DNA of 64,000 nucleotides from Methanosarcina siciliae T4/M (GTDB taxonomy: Archaea > Halobacteriota > Methanosarcinia > Methanosarcinales > Methanosarcinaceae). The position numbers were made by a program, and so were the translations under genes. The stretch spans positions 3,968,001 to 4,032,000 of the forward strand of contig NZ_CP009506.1 in the NCBI RefSeq assembly GCF_000970085.1, given 5' to 3'. Positions 36,196 through 44,588 of the stretch are shown here, piece by piece; positions within the stretch are counted from its first letter, which is position 1, and every line of letters begins with the position of its first letter. The notes under the pieces are model-generated. The model did no database searches. It was not told the origin of the DNA and saw only the letters and a program-made list of their open reading frames with translations.

Positions 36196-37260
36196 TTATT
36201 TTACATCATCTTCTGGAAGTTCGCCCTTGCCCCAGCTCATTACCTTTTTTACGATGAATATTGAGACGGCAAATACAAATAAGGCAAATCCTATAAGAGA
36301 AACCGTGATGGACCGTTCATTGCCTTGAAAAGCAGAGGAATGGCGTATGAGAGGCATGTAATCGATATTTCCTTCCCCAAGGTCATAGGAAACATCACAG
36401 AATCCATCGTTATCCTGATCATCAATTGCGCACAGGGCTGTACTTTCAGGACCGGTCCAGTAGTTTCCGCCGATATAAGGACCCCCCACAATATTTATTC
36501 CCTTCTCTCGGGTCATATTCCAGGAATTAGCGGAGTTAGTCCCTTCATATCCGACGTTTACATTATTTTGGAAGAAGTTATTGTAAATGAGGTTTCTACT
36601 GCTGTTTGAGAGCACAAAGCCGTACCCGACATTGTAATTAAGGAGATTGCCAGTAACATGGTTCTCGTCTGAGGCTTCAAGCAAAATGCCATCCAGACTA
36701 TTCATCTTCACCTTATTGTTGATAACCCAATTATCTTTCGAAGCTTTCAGGAAAATTCCCACTTCATTCCCTGAAACATTATTTAGATTCAGCATGTTTG
36801 TGGTCGAAGAATCGAGGTAAATTCCCAGATGGTTGTTGGAAAGTTTATTATTGCTGATCAGGATTCCATGAGTGTTTTCCAGATAAATCCCTGCTTTTAA
36901 AGGGTCACTGGCACCATTTATATAAAAACCACTGATGGTTACATTGTTTGCATTTACATGAAATACGTGGTCATTGGGATTTTTTGCCTTTATATTAATC
37001 ATATCGGGAATTCCGGAGATAGAACGGACAGTAATTTCTTTGTCAAGATATATATTTTCCATATAAAGCCCTTTGTAGACATAAACAGTATCTCCGGGAC
37101 TGGCAGCATTTACAGCCTCCTGAATTGAAGAAAAATCCTGATTCTCATCACTCCCCACAGTGATCCTCCTGGCAGTTGAAGTACCTGAGCTGAGCAACAA
37201 AAGTACAAAACCTATTGCGAAACAGATTTTTACATTCCTGATGGTTTTCAGCAGTATCAC
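36196..37260 (-). CDS. Exported right-handed beta-helix (NosD-like) surface protein
   Basis: This 354-residue protein has an N-terminal signal or anchor (about residues 8-29). A run of parallel beta-helix repeats follows from about 90 to 240 (VTISGFYINGA, ILISNNKLSNNHLGIYL, NWVINNKVKMNSLDGILL). A C-terminal membrane helix (VSLIGFALFVFAVSIFIV) with a basic stop-transfer lies at about 315-335. Such proteins decorate Methanosarcina cell surfaces. It has many N-x-S/T sequons, so it could be an AglB substrate. No catalytic residues are recognised. Confidence 0.85.
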   Translation of the reverse strand: MILLKTIRNVKICFAIGFVLLLLSSGTSTARRITVGSDENQDFSSIQEAVNAASPGDTVYVYKGLYMENIYLDKEITVRSISGIPDMINIKAKNPNDHVFHVNANNVTISGFYINGASDPLKAGIYLENTHGILISNNKLSNNHLGIYLDSSTTNMLNLNNVSGNEVGIFLKASKDNWVINNKVKMNSLDGILLEASDENHVTGNLLNYNVGYGFVLSNSSRNLIYNNFFQNNVNVGYEGTNSANSWNMTREKGINIVGGPYIGGNYWTGPESTALCAIDDQDNDGFCDVSYDLGEGNIDYMPLIRHSSAFQGNERSITVSLIGFALFVFAVSIFIVKKVMSWGKGELPEDDVK

Positions 37261-37630
37261 CTCAAAGAGACCATCTCCTGCTACCCCGCGTTCAGGAGAG
37301 CTCCTGAATTCGAAAGATCGGACATGGAGCCCAAGGCCTGGAACACCATATCATTAAAAAATAATAATTGAATAGTAATATAAATAGATTGAGGGATATA
37401 CTTATTGAAGCATAGTTTCTGAGGAATCATGCTGATAAAAATCCTTTCAGTTAATGTTCTTCATGGAAGAACATAAGCCCCTGAATATGAGAAAGAAGAA
37501 AAGAAGCCGAAAATATCACTTTTCAGACCTGCCTCACTTCTCGACCAGCCTTACTTCTCGACCAGCCTTACTTCTCAAACAGATTTTACTTCTCAGACTC
37601 CTTTCTAACACATGAACCCATAAATTCTGT
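37261..37630. other. Intergenic region with a short tandem repeat
   Basis: There is no gene in this region. The segment 37537-37590 holds three to four copies of a unit of about 18 bases related to CCTTACTTCTCGACCAG. It lies just beyond the 3' end of the split arsM gene. The promoter of the beta-helix gene should lie at 37270-37400. Confidence 0.5.
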
Positions 37631-37944
37631 TCATACCCAGGCCTTTAATTTGAGGCTTTCAACTGGAAGCTCCCCATACTGCCTTTTACTTATATCCGAA
37701 TCTTCAGCCAGGATTTTAACCGAAAAACCTGCCTTTTTGAGAAGGCCCAGGTACTCCTCTTTTAACGAAGCCCCGGCGACACATCCCGAAAGCAGGTCGC
37801 AGTCGTTTTTAAGGTCTTCGGGCAAATCTGCCAGGAGGACCATGTCCGAAACATACATCCGGCCTCCTGGCTTCAGAACCCTGAAAGCTTCCCTGAAAAC
37901 CTTTTCTTTATCCGGCGCGAGGTTAATCACGCAGTTGCTGATAA
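37631..37944 (-). pseudogene. arsM: 3' part of arsM (arsenite methyltransferase), cut by the element
   Basis: In frame from the element boundary it reads ISNCVINLAPDKEKVFREAF, then a class I SAM methyltransferase C-terminal half (GGRMYVSDMVLLADLP, GCVAGASLKEEY with the arsenic-binding Cys). The N-terminal half is at 50605-51069. Joining the two at the 7-bp core restores VDVII-S-NCVINLAPDK without any gap. The fragment has no promoter of its own and is presumably silent. Confidence 0.9.
37938..37944. repeat. Left attachment core (attL)
   Basis: CTGATAA forms the junction between the arsM 3' part and the element. The wider match to attR is AGTxxCTGATAAxxAC. The integrase gene begins 63 bases inside. 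Rejoining across this core with attR reconstructs the arsM coding sequence. Confidence 0.8.
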
Positions 37945-38007
37945 AGACTAAAGCTTGATGTTGTAGTTGTTGGATATGCTTAAATTCAGAAAAGGGGTTT
38001 ATTCTTT

Positions 38008-39249
38008 ATGAAAGATATGGAGATATATGCCGCGAGATTGGATAAAGTTTTTGAGAACGGGCGGAGGCCGAATACAAATCTAGAACTTATGGCCAAGTTA
38101 GTCAGAAAAAAGAAGCATGAGGGGATCAAGGAGAACACTTTGTGTATGTATTACAAAGCGTTTACCGTATTCGCCGAGTGGTGTAAAAAAGATATTATGG
38201 CCCTCACCGAGGATGATGTTCTTGACTTCCTCGATTCCATGGACGAACATACATTCGTTCGTGGTGGGGTCACAAAGCACTACTCCCCGGAGACTATAAA
38301 ATCATACAAGATTAATCTAAGATCCTTTTTTAAATACTTGAAGTTGGAAGACTGCGCTTTACTGATGCGGGAAAGGGGTAGAAAAACGTCGAAACTAATA
38401 GACAAGAATGAGCTTCTAACCTTTAATGAAATTACGTTAATGGTAGATGCTGCGCAGTCGCCCAGGGACAAAGCTGCAATTATGACCCTGTATGAAGCTG
38501 GGCCCCGTAAAACAGAATTTCTATCTTCGCTCGTAGGGGATGTAGAGTTTAACGACTATGGGTTTAAACTGGCATTCAGAGTACACTCTAACGAGGATAA
38601 ATTGAAGACTGGTGAAAGGTCAGTACAATTGGTTCACACAGCACCATACATGCGCCAGTGGGTTGAGATGCATCCATGTAAGCTCAAAAACGGCCAAACG
38701 GATCCAAAAGCCCCGCTATGGACATCAAATTATATTCGGAATACCAGAGACGAAAATGGAAAAATAATTGGATCTGAGTGGGTGAAGCTCTCCGGATCGG
38801 GACTGTGGGAACAACTCAGGGAAATTGGTAAAAAAGCTGGAATTCAAAAACGAGTGAACCCGCACAGCTTCCGGCATGTGTCCTGTACAAATAATGCTGA
38901 ATCGCTTACAGACGCACAGCTCCGCACATATTACGGGTGGGGGCAGGGTAGCCCAATGCCGAGCCGATATACACATGACCCTGGAACGGATGACACCATA
39001 ATAAAGCGCGCTGGGTTGACGAAAACGGAAAGTGAAGCCTCCGCAATGCGGAGCGGTAAATGCCCCAGGTGCTCAGAGCTTAACCTCACAAGTTCATTGT
39101 ATTGCCGTAGGTGCGGCATGCCGCTAACCAGGGAAGCAGTAACGACCACCGAAAACATCAAAGCCGAGTTCATGGAACAAATCAATGCAGACGAGTTCAT
39201 GGAATTGAAAAGAGAACTCGCGGAGATTAAAGAGATGATGAAGGGCTGA
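38008..39249 (+). CDS. int: Tyrosine recombinase (integrase) with C-terminal zinc ribbon
   Basis: This 413-residue integrase has an N-terminal SAM-like core-binding domain (about 40-115). The catalytic domain shows R167 (EAGPRKTE), H286-x-x-R289 (HSFRH), W311 in the second-His position and the nucleophile Y321 (SRYTH). A zinc ribbon C352-x2-C355...C366-x2-C369 and a short coiled coil follow, an arrangement seen in haloarchaeal and methanogen integrases. It lies next to attL and presumably cuts within CTGATAA. The gene is whole, not split by integration. Confidence 0.93.
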   Translation: MKDMEIYAARLDKVFENGRRPNTNLELMAKLVRKKKHEGIKENTLCMYYKAFTVFAEWCKKDIMALTEDDVLDFLDSMDEHTFVRGGVTKHYSPETIKSYKINLRSFFKYLKLEDCALLMRERGRKTSKLIDKNELLTFNEITLMVDAAQSPRDKAAIMTLYEAGPRKTEFLSSLVGDVEFNDYGFKLAFRVHSNEDKLKTGERSVQLVHTAPYMRQWVEMHPCKLKNGQTDPKAPLWTSNYIRNTRDENGKIIGSEWVKLSGSGLWEQLREIGKKAGIQKRVNPHSFRHVSCTNNAESLTDAQLRTYYGWGQGSPMPSRYTHDPGTDDTIIKRAGLTKTESEASAMRSGKCPRCSELNLTSSLYCRRCGMPLTREAVTTTENIKAEFMEQINADEFMELKRELAEIKEMMKG

Positions 39250-39262
39250 ATCGTGAAATTTT

Positions 39263-40168
39263 CTATCCCATCCTGGTGTTTGGGATTGGGTACTCGGCCT
39301 TACATTCATTTTCCAAAGCGCCCAGATACTCGGACGGAAAAATATTTAAATACTCATCTCCGAATTCATCCAAGAGTATTGAAATCGAGGTCTGGGTTTG
39401 AGGATCGCTCTCTAATGTTGTTGTAATTTCACGCATCAGCCCCTCATATGTACTCAAATCTAGATTACACCGTATAAAATCTAACTCAAGCAGACGCTCA
39501 AAAACCCGAAGGACAGCATGGTTTTTATAATATATTTCGTATGCCTTTTTTAACCACTCGAGGAATATTTGAGTTCCTTTATCGACTTCGCCGAGGTTAC
39601 ATAATTTAAAAATACCTGATGCAAACGTTCGATATTTATACATATCGAGAAAATTCATATACTCTGGCATAGACGACATTTTGACATAACTGTCAGGATG
39701 CAGTACAAACCGTAACACTTCGGGACTTGCTCTCAAGCAGGATTTGACGACCTGTTTATCAGTTTCGTATAACTGATAACCTTTGTTTTCCATCTCATTT
39801 TCAAGAAAATCGACCAAAGATGGTACCGCTTTAGCGTAAAACGTGGATGTCATGAGAAGTTCTGGTGTGATGTTGCCCTGAGTAACAACCACATGAATTT
39901 CTTTCACAGTCTCAAACGATGTTATTAATTTGTAGTGGTATTTAAGGCCTCCACCTTTACCACTTATCTCAATTGGTTTTCGTTCCAATATACCTGACTT
40001 GACGAGTTTCTCGCAGTGTTTACCCACTGTCCCCAGATTTAATTCAGGCGTACTGGCTCTAGCAATGCTAACCGGAAGTGAAAAATCATTACCCTCTTTT
40101 AAAAAATATTCAACAATTCTAATTCCATGTCCTGTAATTTCTGTGGCTTCTGTACTCAATGACCCCAT
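39263..40168 (-). CDS. Winged-helix regulator of the element (putative repressor)
   Basis: This protein of about 301 residues has an N-terminal winged helix (GHGIRIVEYFLKEGND, LGTVGKHCEKLVKSGILERK) with a Gly-rich wing (SGKGGGLKYHYKL). A helical effector or dimer domain of unknown type follows. A start at 40168 (MGSLSTEATE) is preferred over 40180. It is divergent from the early operon. The shared control region contains three CGTATCGATACG-like operators, so it most likely represses the early genes and itself. Confidence 0.78.
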   Translation of the reverse strand: MGSLSTEATEITGHGIRIVEYFLKEGNDFSLPVSIARASTPELNLGTVGKHCEKLVKSGILERKPIEISGKGGGLKYHYKLITSFETVKEIHVVVTQGNITPELLMTSTFYAKAVPSLVDFLENEMENKGYQLYETDKQVVKSCLRASPEVLRFVLHPDSYVKMSSMPEYMNFLDMYKYRTFASGIFKLCNLGEVDKGTQIFLEWLKKAYEIYYKNHAVLRVFERLLELDFIRCNLDLSTYEGLMREITTTLESDPQTQTSISILLDEFGDEYLNIFPSEYLGALENECKAEYPIPNTRMG

Positions 40169-40208
40169 GTAATACACCACATTATAATATTATTTCACTA
40201 TACATAAA

Positions 40209-40266
40209 CGTATCGCTACAATTTATCGTACCGATACGGAGATATTAAAAAAACCGTATCGATACG
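40209..40266. promoter_or_regulatory. Operator cluster between divergent regulator and early operon
   Basis: Three related 12-base sites lie at 40209-40220 (CGTATCGCTACA), 40227-40238 (CGTACCGATACG) and 40255-40266 (CGTATCGATACG, a perfect palindrome). Centre spacings are 18 and 28 bases. A TATA-like ACCGTATAAAAA (about 40280-40291) lies after the third site, about 40-50 bases before the first early ATG. The layout resembles a lysogeny switch. Confidence 0.7.
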
Positions 40267-40329
40267 TTAAAACCTGAAATACCGTATAAAAATATGTCTT
40301 TTTATCATTAGAGGCTGTATTACATCCTG

Positions 40330-40548
40330 ATGAACGCAAACAGACTTGAAGTAATCTGTTTTCGCCTCTCAGAGGACGGAAAAGAACGAGGAGAAACACT
40401 TGCAAAGACTCTGAAAACCCCATTCCGCACACTGCTTAGGGAATGGACATTGCAAAGAATTGAAGAGGAAGAAATAAAAGCGAGAATAACACCGGTCCCG
40501 CAGGCCCGCCAAGACTCTGAGAGGACCGGAGCACCGAGAAACGCTTAA
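40330..40548 (+). CDS. Small ribbon-helix-helix-like protein (72 aa)
   Basis: The protein begins MNANRLEVICFRLSEDGKER and continues into a helix (GETLAKTLKTPFRTLLREWT). This strand-helix-helix order is suggestive of a ribbon-helix-helix DNA-binding fold, but it is not proven. It is the first gene of the early operon and so a likely co-regulator or copy-control factor. The tail is charged and Pro/Arg-rich. Confidence 0.68.
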   Translation: MNANRLEVICFRLSEDGKERGETLAKTLKTPFRTLLREWTLQRIEEEEIKARITPVPQARQDSERTGAPRNA

Positions 40549-40563
40549 AGGAGGTTACCCGGC

Positions 40564-40722
40564 ATGAATAATGAATCTACTTCTAATATCAATTTTTCTG
40601 AATGGGCAAAACGTACATACGCAGAGCACCATGAAACCGTTGAGCATATGAAAAACAGCTCTGACCCGTTAGACAGGGCAATTGCGAACAGGATTACATG
40701 TGTCGCGGGGGTGGGGCAATGA
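40564..40722 (+). CDS. Small element protein (52 aa)
   Basis: A strong AAAGGAGGTTA site (40549-40559) precedes an ATG that opens a 53-codon frame, MNNESTSNINFSEWAKRTYA and on to VAGVGQ. Its stop overlaps the next ATG (ATGA at 40719-40722), as expected in a tightly packed operon. No motif is recognised. Confidence 0.65.
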   Translation: MNNESTSNINFSEWAKRTYAEHHETVEHMKNSSDPLDRAIANRITCVAGVGQ

Positions 40723-41105
40723 ATCGTTTTGCGGCGAAAAACGAGGTCAAAAACTATCGTGATGGGAGGCCCGGCCAGGACAATCGAGCAAAAGGGAGTA
40801 CATACCAAACCCAACACACTGTGTATTCAAATAACTCTAAAGTACATAAAGATGACTGTCTGGAAAATGGTAGGCAAATCCTGGGTCCCGTTGTGATATT
40901 CGAAGAAGACCCCGGTGATCCCCAGCTGCTTGAAGTGGTGGATATAACAGGAGTTGCAGGCGTAAATCCTTCTGTTCCAGTTTTCGGGATAAACGATGTT
41001 ACCAAGCTTGAAGTTTCGTCATGGATTACAAAGGGTGAATTTTTCAACACTTGTCTGTGCAACTTGGGCGTTTCCTTCAGCATCCACGGAGGCAGTCCTT
41101 TATGA
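40719..41105 (+). CDS. Element protein of unknown function (128 aa)
   Basis: The start is taken at 40719, where ATGA overlaps the previous stop; an ATG at 40698 would overlap more. The N-terminus is polar and basic (MNRFAAKNEVKNYRDGRPGQ). The C-terminal half is beta-rich and has two cysteines (FFNTCLCNLG). It ends with an ATGA-type overlap with the next gene. The family is not recognised. Confidence 0.65.
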   Translation: MNRFAAKNEVKNYRDGRPGQDNRAKGSTYQTQHTVYSNNSKVHKDDCLENGRQILGPVVIFEEDPGDPQLLEVVDITGVAGVNPSVPVFGINDVTKLEVSSWITKGEFFNTCLCNLGVSFSIHGGSPL

Positions 41106-41248
41106 TTTCATACCCGGGATACAGAGCACGAAAAAAGCATAGGCAGGTACAGCCCTCGACAGCGGAAGACACCCATGAAGCAAAAAACTTCAGAGAGGAG
41201 TCACACTCGGATAACGACGAGGGAAAGTACGGATTTTGGGAGCGGTGA
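41102..41248 (+). CDS. Small charged element protein (48 aa)
   Basis: The ATG at 41102 overlaps the previous stop (ATGA). The product MISYPGYRARKKHRQVQPST... is basic at the N-terminus and acidic at the C-terminus (HSDNDEGKYGFWER). No family is known. Evidence is the start-stop coupling only. Confidence 0.55.
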   Translation: MISYPGYRARKKHRQVQPSTAEDTHEAKNFREESHSDNDEGKYGFWER

Positions 41249-41250
41249 GT

Positions 41251-41367
41251 ATGAACGCGTCTGTAATACTCCGTGCTGTGGCCAAGGCTTGCTTTGAGAC
41301 ATCAATTAAAATTATTTTTATCTGCTCAACGGTAGCGGTGCTTATTCTGGCTGCAGGGGCGATATAA
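41251..41367 (+). CDS. Single-helix membrane miniprotein (38 aa)
   Basis: The frame follows 2 bases after the previous stop, with a GCGGTGAG site. It encodes a short N-terminal part (MNASVILRAVAKACFETSIK) and then one hydrophobic helix (IIFICSTVAVLILAAGAI) that ends the protein. Its TAATG overlap with the next gene supports translation. The role is unknown; a small viral membrane protein is plausible. Confidence 0.55.
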   Translation: MNASVILRAVAKACFETSIKIIFICSTVAVLILAAGAI

Positions 41368-41594
41368 TGGAGTCAGAAAAGGAAATCTACTGCACCGGAA
41401 CGCATCACCTGGTATGCCCCCACTGCGGCGAAGAGCAGGGATGTAGTGACGTGGATCTGGACGATTACGATGACGCATTTGAATGCCCCCACTGCGGAAA
41501 AACATTCGAATATGAGCGCGAATGTATCGCTCTATATTATTCGAGAAAGGGGGGGCGTAATGACGGGTCTACCCCTCTATGGGGGCCGGTCTGA
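41367..41594 (+). CDS. Small zinc-finger protein (75 aa)
   Basis: Two CPHCG knuckles (CPHCGEEQG near residue 18 and CPHCGKTFE near 40) form a single zinc ribbon separated by an acidic linker. The start overlaps the previous stop (TAATG), and the stop overlaps the helicase start (TGATG at 41592-41596). It is likely a nucleic-acid-binding accessory to the helicase. Confidence 0.75.
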   Translation: MESEKEIYCTGTHHLVCPHCGEEQGCSDVDLDDYDDAFECPHCGKTFEYERECIALYYSRKGGRNDGSTPLWGPV

Positions 41595-43393
41595 TGGGGT
41601 CAGAAACGGAGTCTATGACCGCAGAACAGCTTTGGAACAATACGAAGCCTATTAAATGCAGCATCGGACAGCAAATGGAGTATGAACCCCCAGCCGGTTC
41701 ATTAATGGCCAGGCTTCGGAGCAAGTACAACAAACTCCCGGACCTTGATCCCGAACTTTGCAATTTTATAATCACAGATCCCACAATAGACGAATTAATA
41801 AATACAGACTTTGAAAAAGTAACAAATCCTGGGAATGTATACAGAAAGCTAACCGGTAAACTGATCGATTTTACAGATAAAGAAATCGACCTGATTATCA
41901 CAACCTATGCAAAATCTAACTTTTGGGAGATGATCCCGGAAGGAAGCAGGATGGAACGCATCCAGCAGATAAAGGAGGAAAAGAAAGAGAACGAGAGAGT
42001 AAGTAAAAGGCGACCAGACAAAACGGACAAAACGAAGATAAAAGTCCCATTCAAAGACGTGGGCGACAAAATAATGAACACCTATAGCCTGTTTGTAATG
42101 GCAGACACTAAAGAATTTTATGTATATATAAACGGCGTTTATAAAAACGAAGGAAGCGAACTATTCATAAGGGCAAGAATTCGAGCAATATATGGGGACC
42201 TGTACGAAGAAAAATTAAGAGACGAATGCCCAGACATAGACGATGTAGAAAGACCAACACCGGGCTCTAAATACATTCACGAAGTACTTGAATATATAAG
42301 AGACTGTGCATTTATCCAGCGCCGGGAGATTGACCAGAGGCAATTAAACTCGCGTTATATAAACCTTACAAATGGGTTGTTCAACCTCGATACGTGGAAA
42401 TTGGAACCGCATGACCCGGAGTATTTAAGCATATCACAAATACCGGTTACATATGACACCAAAGCAAACTGCCCGGAAATAAAAAATTATCTCGTTTCCT
42501 GCGAACTTGAAGAGAAAAATGTTAACCTACTGCTTGAATTTGCGGGATATTGTCTTATTCCTGATGTCAGTATGCAAAAGGCTTTGATGCTGTATGGTAC
42601 CGGCTCAAACGGTAAATCGGTTTTTATTAACCTCTTAAAGAACATATTGGGAAAAGGTAACGTAAGTAGTGAAACATTACAGGACCTTGAGGAAAACCCT
42701 TATAGAGTCGCGAACTTATACGGCAAACTTCTAAACGCTTTCCCGGACCTGAAAGATAGTACATTACAGACAAATGAAAAATTCAATACCCTAACAGGAA
42801 ACGATACAGAGCTAATGGCTGAGCGCAAATATCAGAATTCTTTTTCTTTTAATCCTACTGTGAAACTGATGTTCTCAGCCAATCGAATTCCATTCGCTTA
42901 CTCGGACAACTACGCATACTACAGAAGATGGATGTTAATCAAGTTCCCGCGAACCTTCGAAAAAAACGAAATAGACGAGCACCTTATAAACAAACTAACG
43001 ACTGAACAGGAAAAAAGTGGGTTTTTAAATCTAATGCTTGCTGGACTCAAACAGGTAATTCAAAACAGAAAGTTTTCATATGACATGGATGTAACGGAAG
43101 TCACAGAAGTATACCGTTTAAATTCAGATAACGCAGCCGTATTTGAAGAAGGATGCTGTAGGGATTGCGAAGGAGACGAAAAACCGACACATGCAAAACT
43201 CGTTTTCAAATATTATACAATATGGTGCGGTCTTAAAGGTGTGACACCTTTAAAAGAGTCTGCTTTCAGAAACCGTATGGCCAAACTCGGACGTAATTAT
43301 AGAAGGAGTACAGAATATAACAAGGATACGAAGAAGTCAGACAATATATATTTTTACGAGGGCACTTATGTATACCCTACAGAGATTAAATAA
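41594..43393 (+). CDS. SF3 helicase / D5-P4-type replication protein
   Basis: This replication initiator of about 599 residues has a D5-like N-terminal region (VTYDTKANCPEIKNYLVSC) followed by an SF3 ATPase. Walker A is GTGSNGKSV (about residues 335-343) and Walker B-like LLNAFPDLKDS comes after it. The sensor region reads LMFSANRIPFAYSDN, followed by YYRRWMLIKFPRTF. No primase motif was identified in the N-terminal third. The start at 41594 is set by the TGATG overlap. It probably acts at the dyad array just downstream. Confidence 0.92.
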   Translation: MGSETESMTAEQLWNNTKPIKCSIGQQMEYEPPAGSLMARLRSKYNKLPDLDPELCNFIITDPTIDELINTDFEKVTNPGNVYRKLTGKLIDFTDKEIDLIITTYAKSNFWEMIPEGSRMERIQQIKEEKKENERVSKRRPDKTDKTKIKVPFKDVGDKIMNTYSLFVMADTKEFYVYINGVYKNEGSELFIRARIRAIYGDLYEEKLRDECPDIDDVERPTPGSKYIHEVLEYIRDCAFIQRREIDQRQLNSRYINLTNGLFNLDTWKLEPHDPEYLSISQIPVTYDTKANCPEIKNYLVSCELEEKNVNLLLEFAGYCLIPDVSMQKALMLYGTGSNGKSVFINLLKNILGKGNVSSETLQDLEENPYRVANLYGKLLNAFPDLKDSTLQTNEKFNTLTGNDTELMAERKYQNSFSFNPTVKLMFSANRIPFAYSDNYAYYRRWMLIKFPRTFEKNEIDEHLINKLTTEQEKSGFLNLMLAGLKQVIQNRKFSYDMDVTEVTEVYRLNSDNAAVFEEGCCRDCEGDEKPTHAKLVFKYYTIWCGLKGVTPLKESAFRNRMAKLGRNYRRSTEYNKDTKKSDNIYFYEGTYVYPTEIK

Positions 43394-43473
43394 TGCTCGA
43401 ACTTTTTAATAAATCTAAAAAAGAAAAAACATACTCTTTTCTTTCATTCCCCATTTTCCATGCAATACGATGA
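43393..43473 (+). CDS. Possible 26-aa peptide after the helicase
   Basis: An ATG overlapping the helicase stop (TAATG) opens a 27-codon frame (MLELFNKSKKEKTYSFLSFP and on). The coupling resembles the operon's other junctions. The peptide is short and the region is AT-rich, so chance is quite possible. A hairpin ACGTTTTT/AAAAACGT (43473-43490) starts at its stop and could end the operon. Confidence 0.3.
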   Translation: MLELFNKSKKEKTYSFLSFPIFHAIR

Positions 43474-43524
43474 CGTTTTTTCAAAAACGTGTTGATTATT
43501 TGCAACTTTAAAAAAAAAATAAAT

Positions 43525-43765
43525 CTATTCCATTTTGTATTTTTGCATTGGAATAGATTTTTTCAAGGGACATGATACCGTTTTTAACTTCTTATATTCC
43601 GTTTTTTCCCCTATTGTTATCTCTACATTTCAATCTATATAGTTTTTCTATATAGTTGTTGCTTCTAAGGCAAACAATAGTAAAAAAGTGGAATATAAGA
43701 AGTTATAAAAATCCTTTTGATATCGTTTTTCATCTATTCCATTTCGTTTTTTCATTTTGGAATAG
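43525..43765. other. Origin-like array of nested inverted repeats, one shared centre
   Basis: Five pairs of inverted repeats share a centre at 43645: CTATTCCA 43525 with TGGAATAG 43758; TGGAATAG 43549 with CTATTCCA 43734; TAACTTCTTATATTCC 43585-43600 with its complement 43690-43705; CTATTGTT 43611 with AACAATAG 43673; CTATATAG 43635 and 43648. The arms CTATTCCA/TGGAATAG also pair locally as hairpins on each side. Location right after the SF3 helicase and the lack of genes suggest a replication origin with helicase-binding iterons. Confidence 0.7.
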
Positions 43766-43863
43766 GTCGTTATTAGGATACTTACACCGTCTGCCGCTAA
43801 TCTTTTACATTTTCGGTTATAAATATAAAAATCATCCTGTTGCTGGAAAAACGTTTTTCCCAT

Positions 43864-44037
43864 CTACCTTCTAATCCTTTTTTGAATGTTGTGTGTTATA
43901 ATCCCCATCTTTTCTTCCGGTTCTCCCGGTTTCCCAAGTCCCACCATCATAACTTTCTCCCTATTGAGGTCCTTCTGCATTTCCCTTAATCCAAATAAGA
44001 TATACTTTACTTGTTTTTCTATGTTTTCAATTGTCAT
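43864..44037 (-). CDS. Small element protein (57 aa) on the opposite strand
   Basis: The frame MTIENIEKQVKYILFGLREM continues to a basic end NIQKRIRR. AAGGTT lies 6-10 bases before the ATG. It is helical and charged, with no known family. An opposing hydrophobic frame on the + strand (43886-44263) lacks a ribosome site and is rejected. A 22-base palindrome lies 58 bases upstream and may regulate it. Confidence 0.55.
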   Translation of the reverse strand: MTIENIEKQVKYILFGLREMQKDLNREKVMMVGLGKPGEPEEKMGIITHNIQKRIRR

Positions 44038-44094
44038 AATGAACCTTATTGAATTCGAAATATTTATTTACTTTAACCTCATTCTGAACGTTAG

Positions 44095-44116
44095 TAAATC
44101 AAGTTTACTTGATTTA
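44095..44116. promoter_or_regulatory. 22-base palindrome, operator candidate
   Basis: TAAATCAAGT and ACTTGATTTA form a perfect inverted repeat around two central bases. It lies upstream of the 43864-44037 gene, in the 300-base gap before the + strand genes from 44345. It is a good size for a dimeric regulator. The remaining gap up to 44344 is AT-rich and holds a TATA-like TATTATATAG (44332-44341). Confidence 0.5.
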
Positions 44117-44344
44117 CTTGTGTGGGCGAATTGTCCTTACAAGATCAAACATGTTCAGAGAGTACTTCCCCCTTTTAACTCTCTGAATGTGAGAAGAGTA
44201 GGGAGTATAACCCCTCGTTCATTTTCCTCTTTTTATTTTTTTCTCCTGGCCTTCTTCGGGTAGTCAGTTCCTTAAGATCATGTCCTCATTACTAAACAAG
44301 ACATAATAACTTATCAATTAAGACACTAAATATTATATAGTATA

Positions 44345-44557
44345 ATGTCTAATTACATATTGGTGATAAAAATATCCTGTAGCGAATTCTTTGGATTGAA
44401 TGCCGATGACTGGGAACCAGTGAAGGCATCAAAAGGTGAAAATAAGGGACAACATCCAGTTATTGCGAGCAATGGCACCGTATACGTTGACCGTACAAGA
44501 GCGGGTGAAGATGTCCGGGTATTTATCAGAAAACAAAGAGAAGCGAGCGAGAAATAA
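44345..44557 (+). CDS. Small element protein (70 aa), family unknown
   Basis: The product begins MSNYILVIKISCSEFFGLNA and continues DDWEPVKASKGENKGQHPVI, then NGTVYVDRTRAGEDVRVFI. It appears to be a small all-beta protein, similar in size and feel to AbrB- or DUF2080-like element proteins, but I cannot assign a family. A TATA-like stretch only a few bases upstream suggests a leaderless message. Confidence 0.62.
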   Translation: MSNYILVIKISCSEFFGLNADDWEPVKASKGENKGQHPVIASNGTVYVDRTRAGEDVRVFIRKQREASEK

Positions 44558-44588
44558 CCTTAGCAATAAAATAGGGGGGTAAGATTGA

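Noticed and set aside
43886..44263. 125-codon hydrophobic frame on the + strand of the element
   Set aside because: It has no ribosome site, spans a palindrome and overlaps an opposite-strand gene with a good site. Composition looks like antisense of AT-rich sequence.
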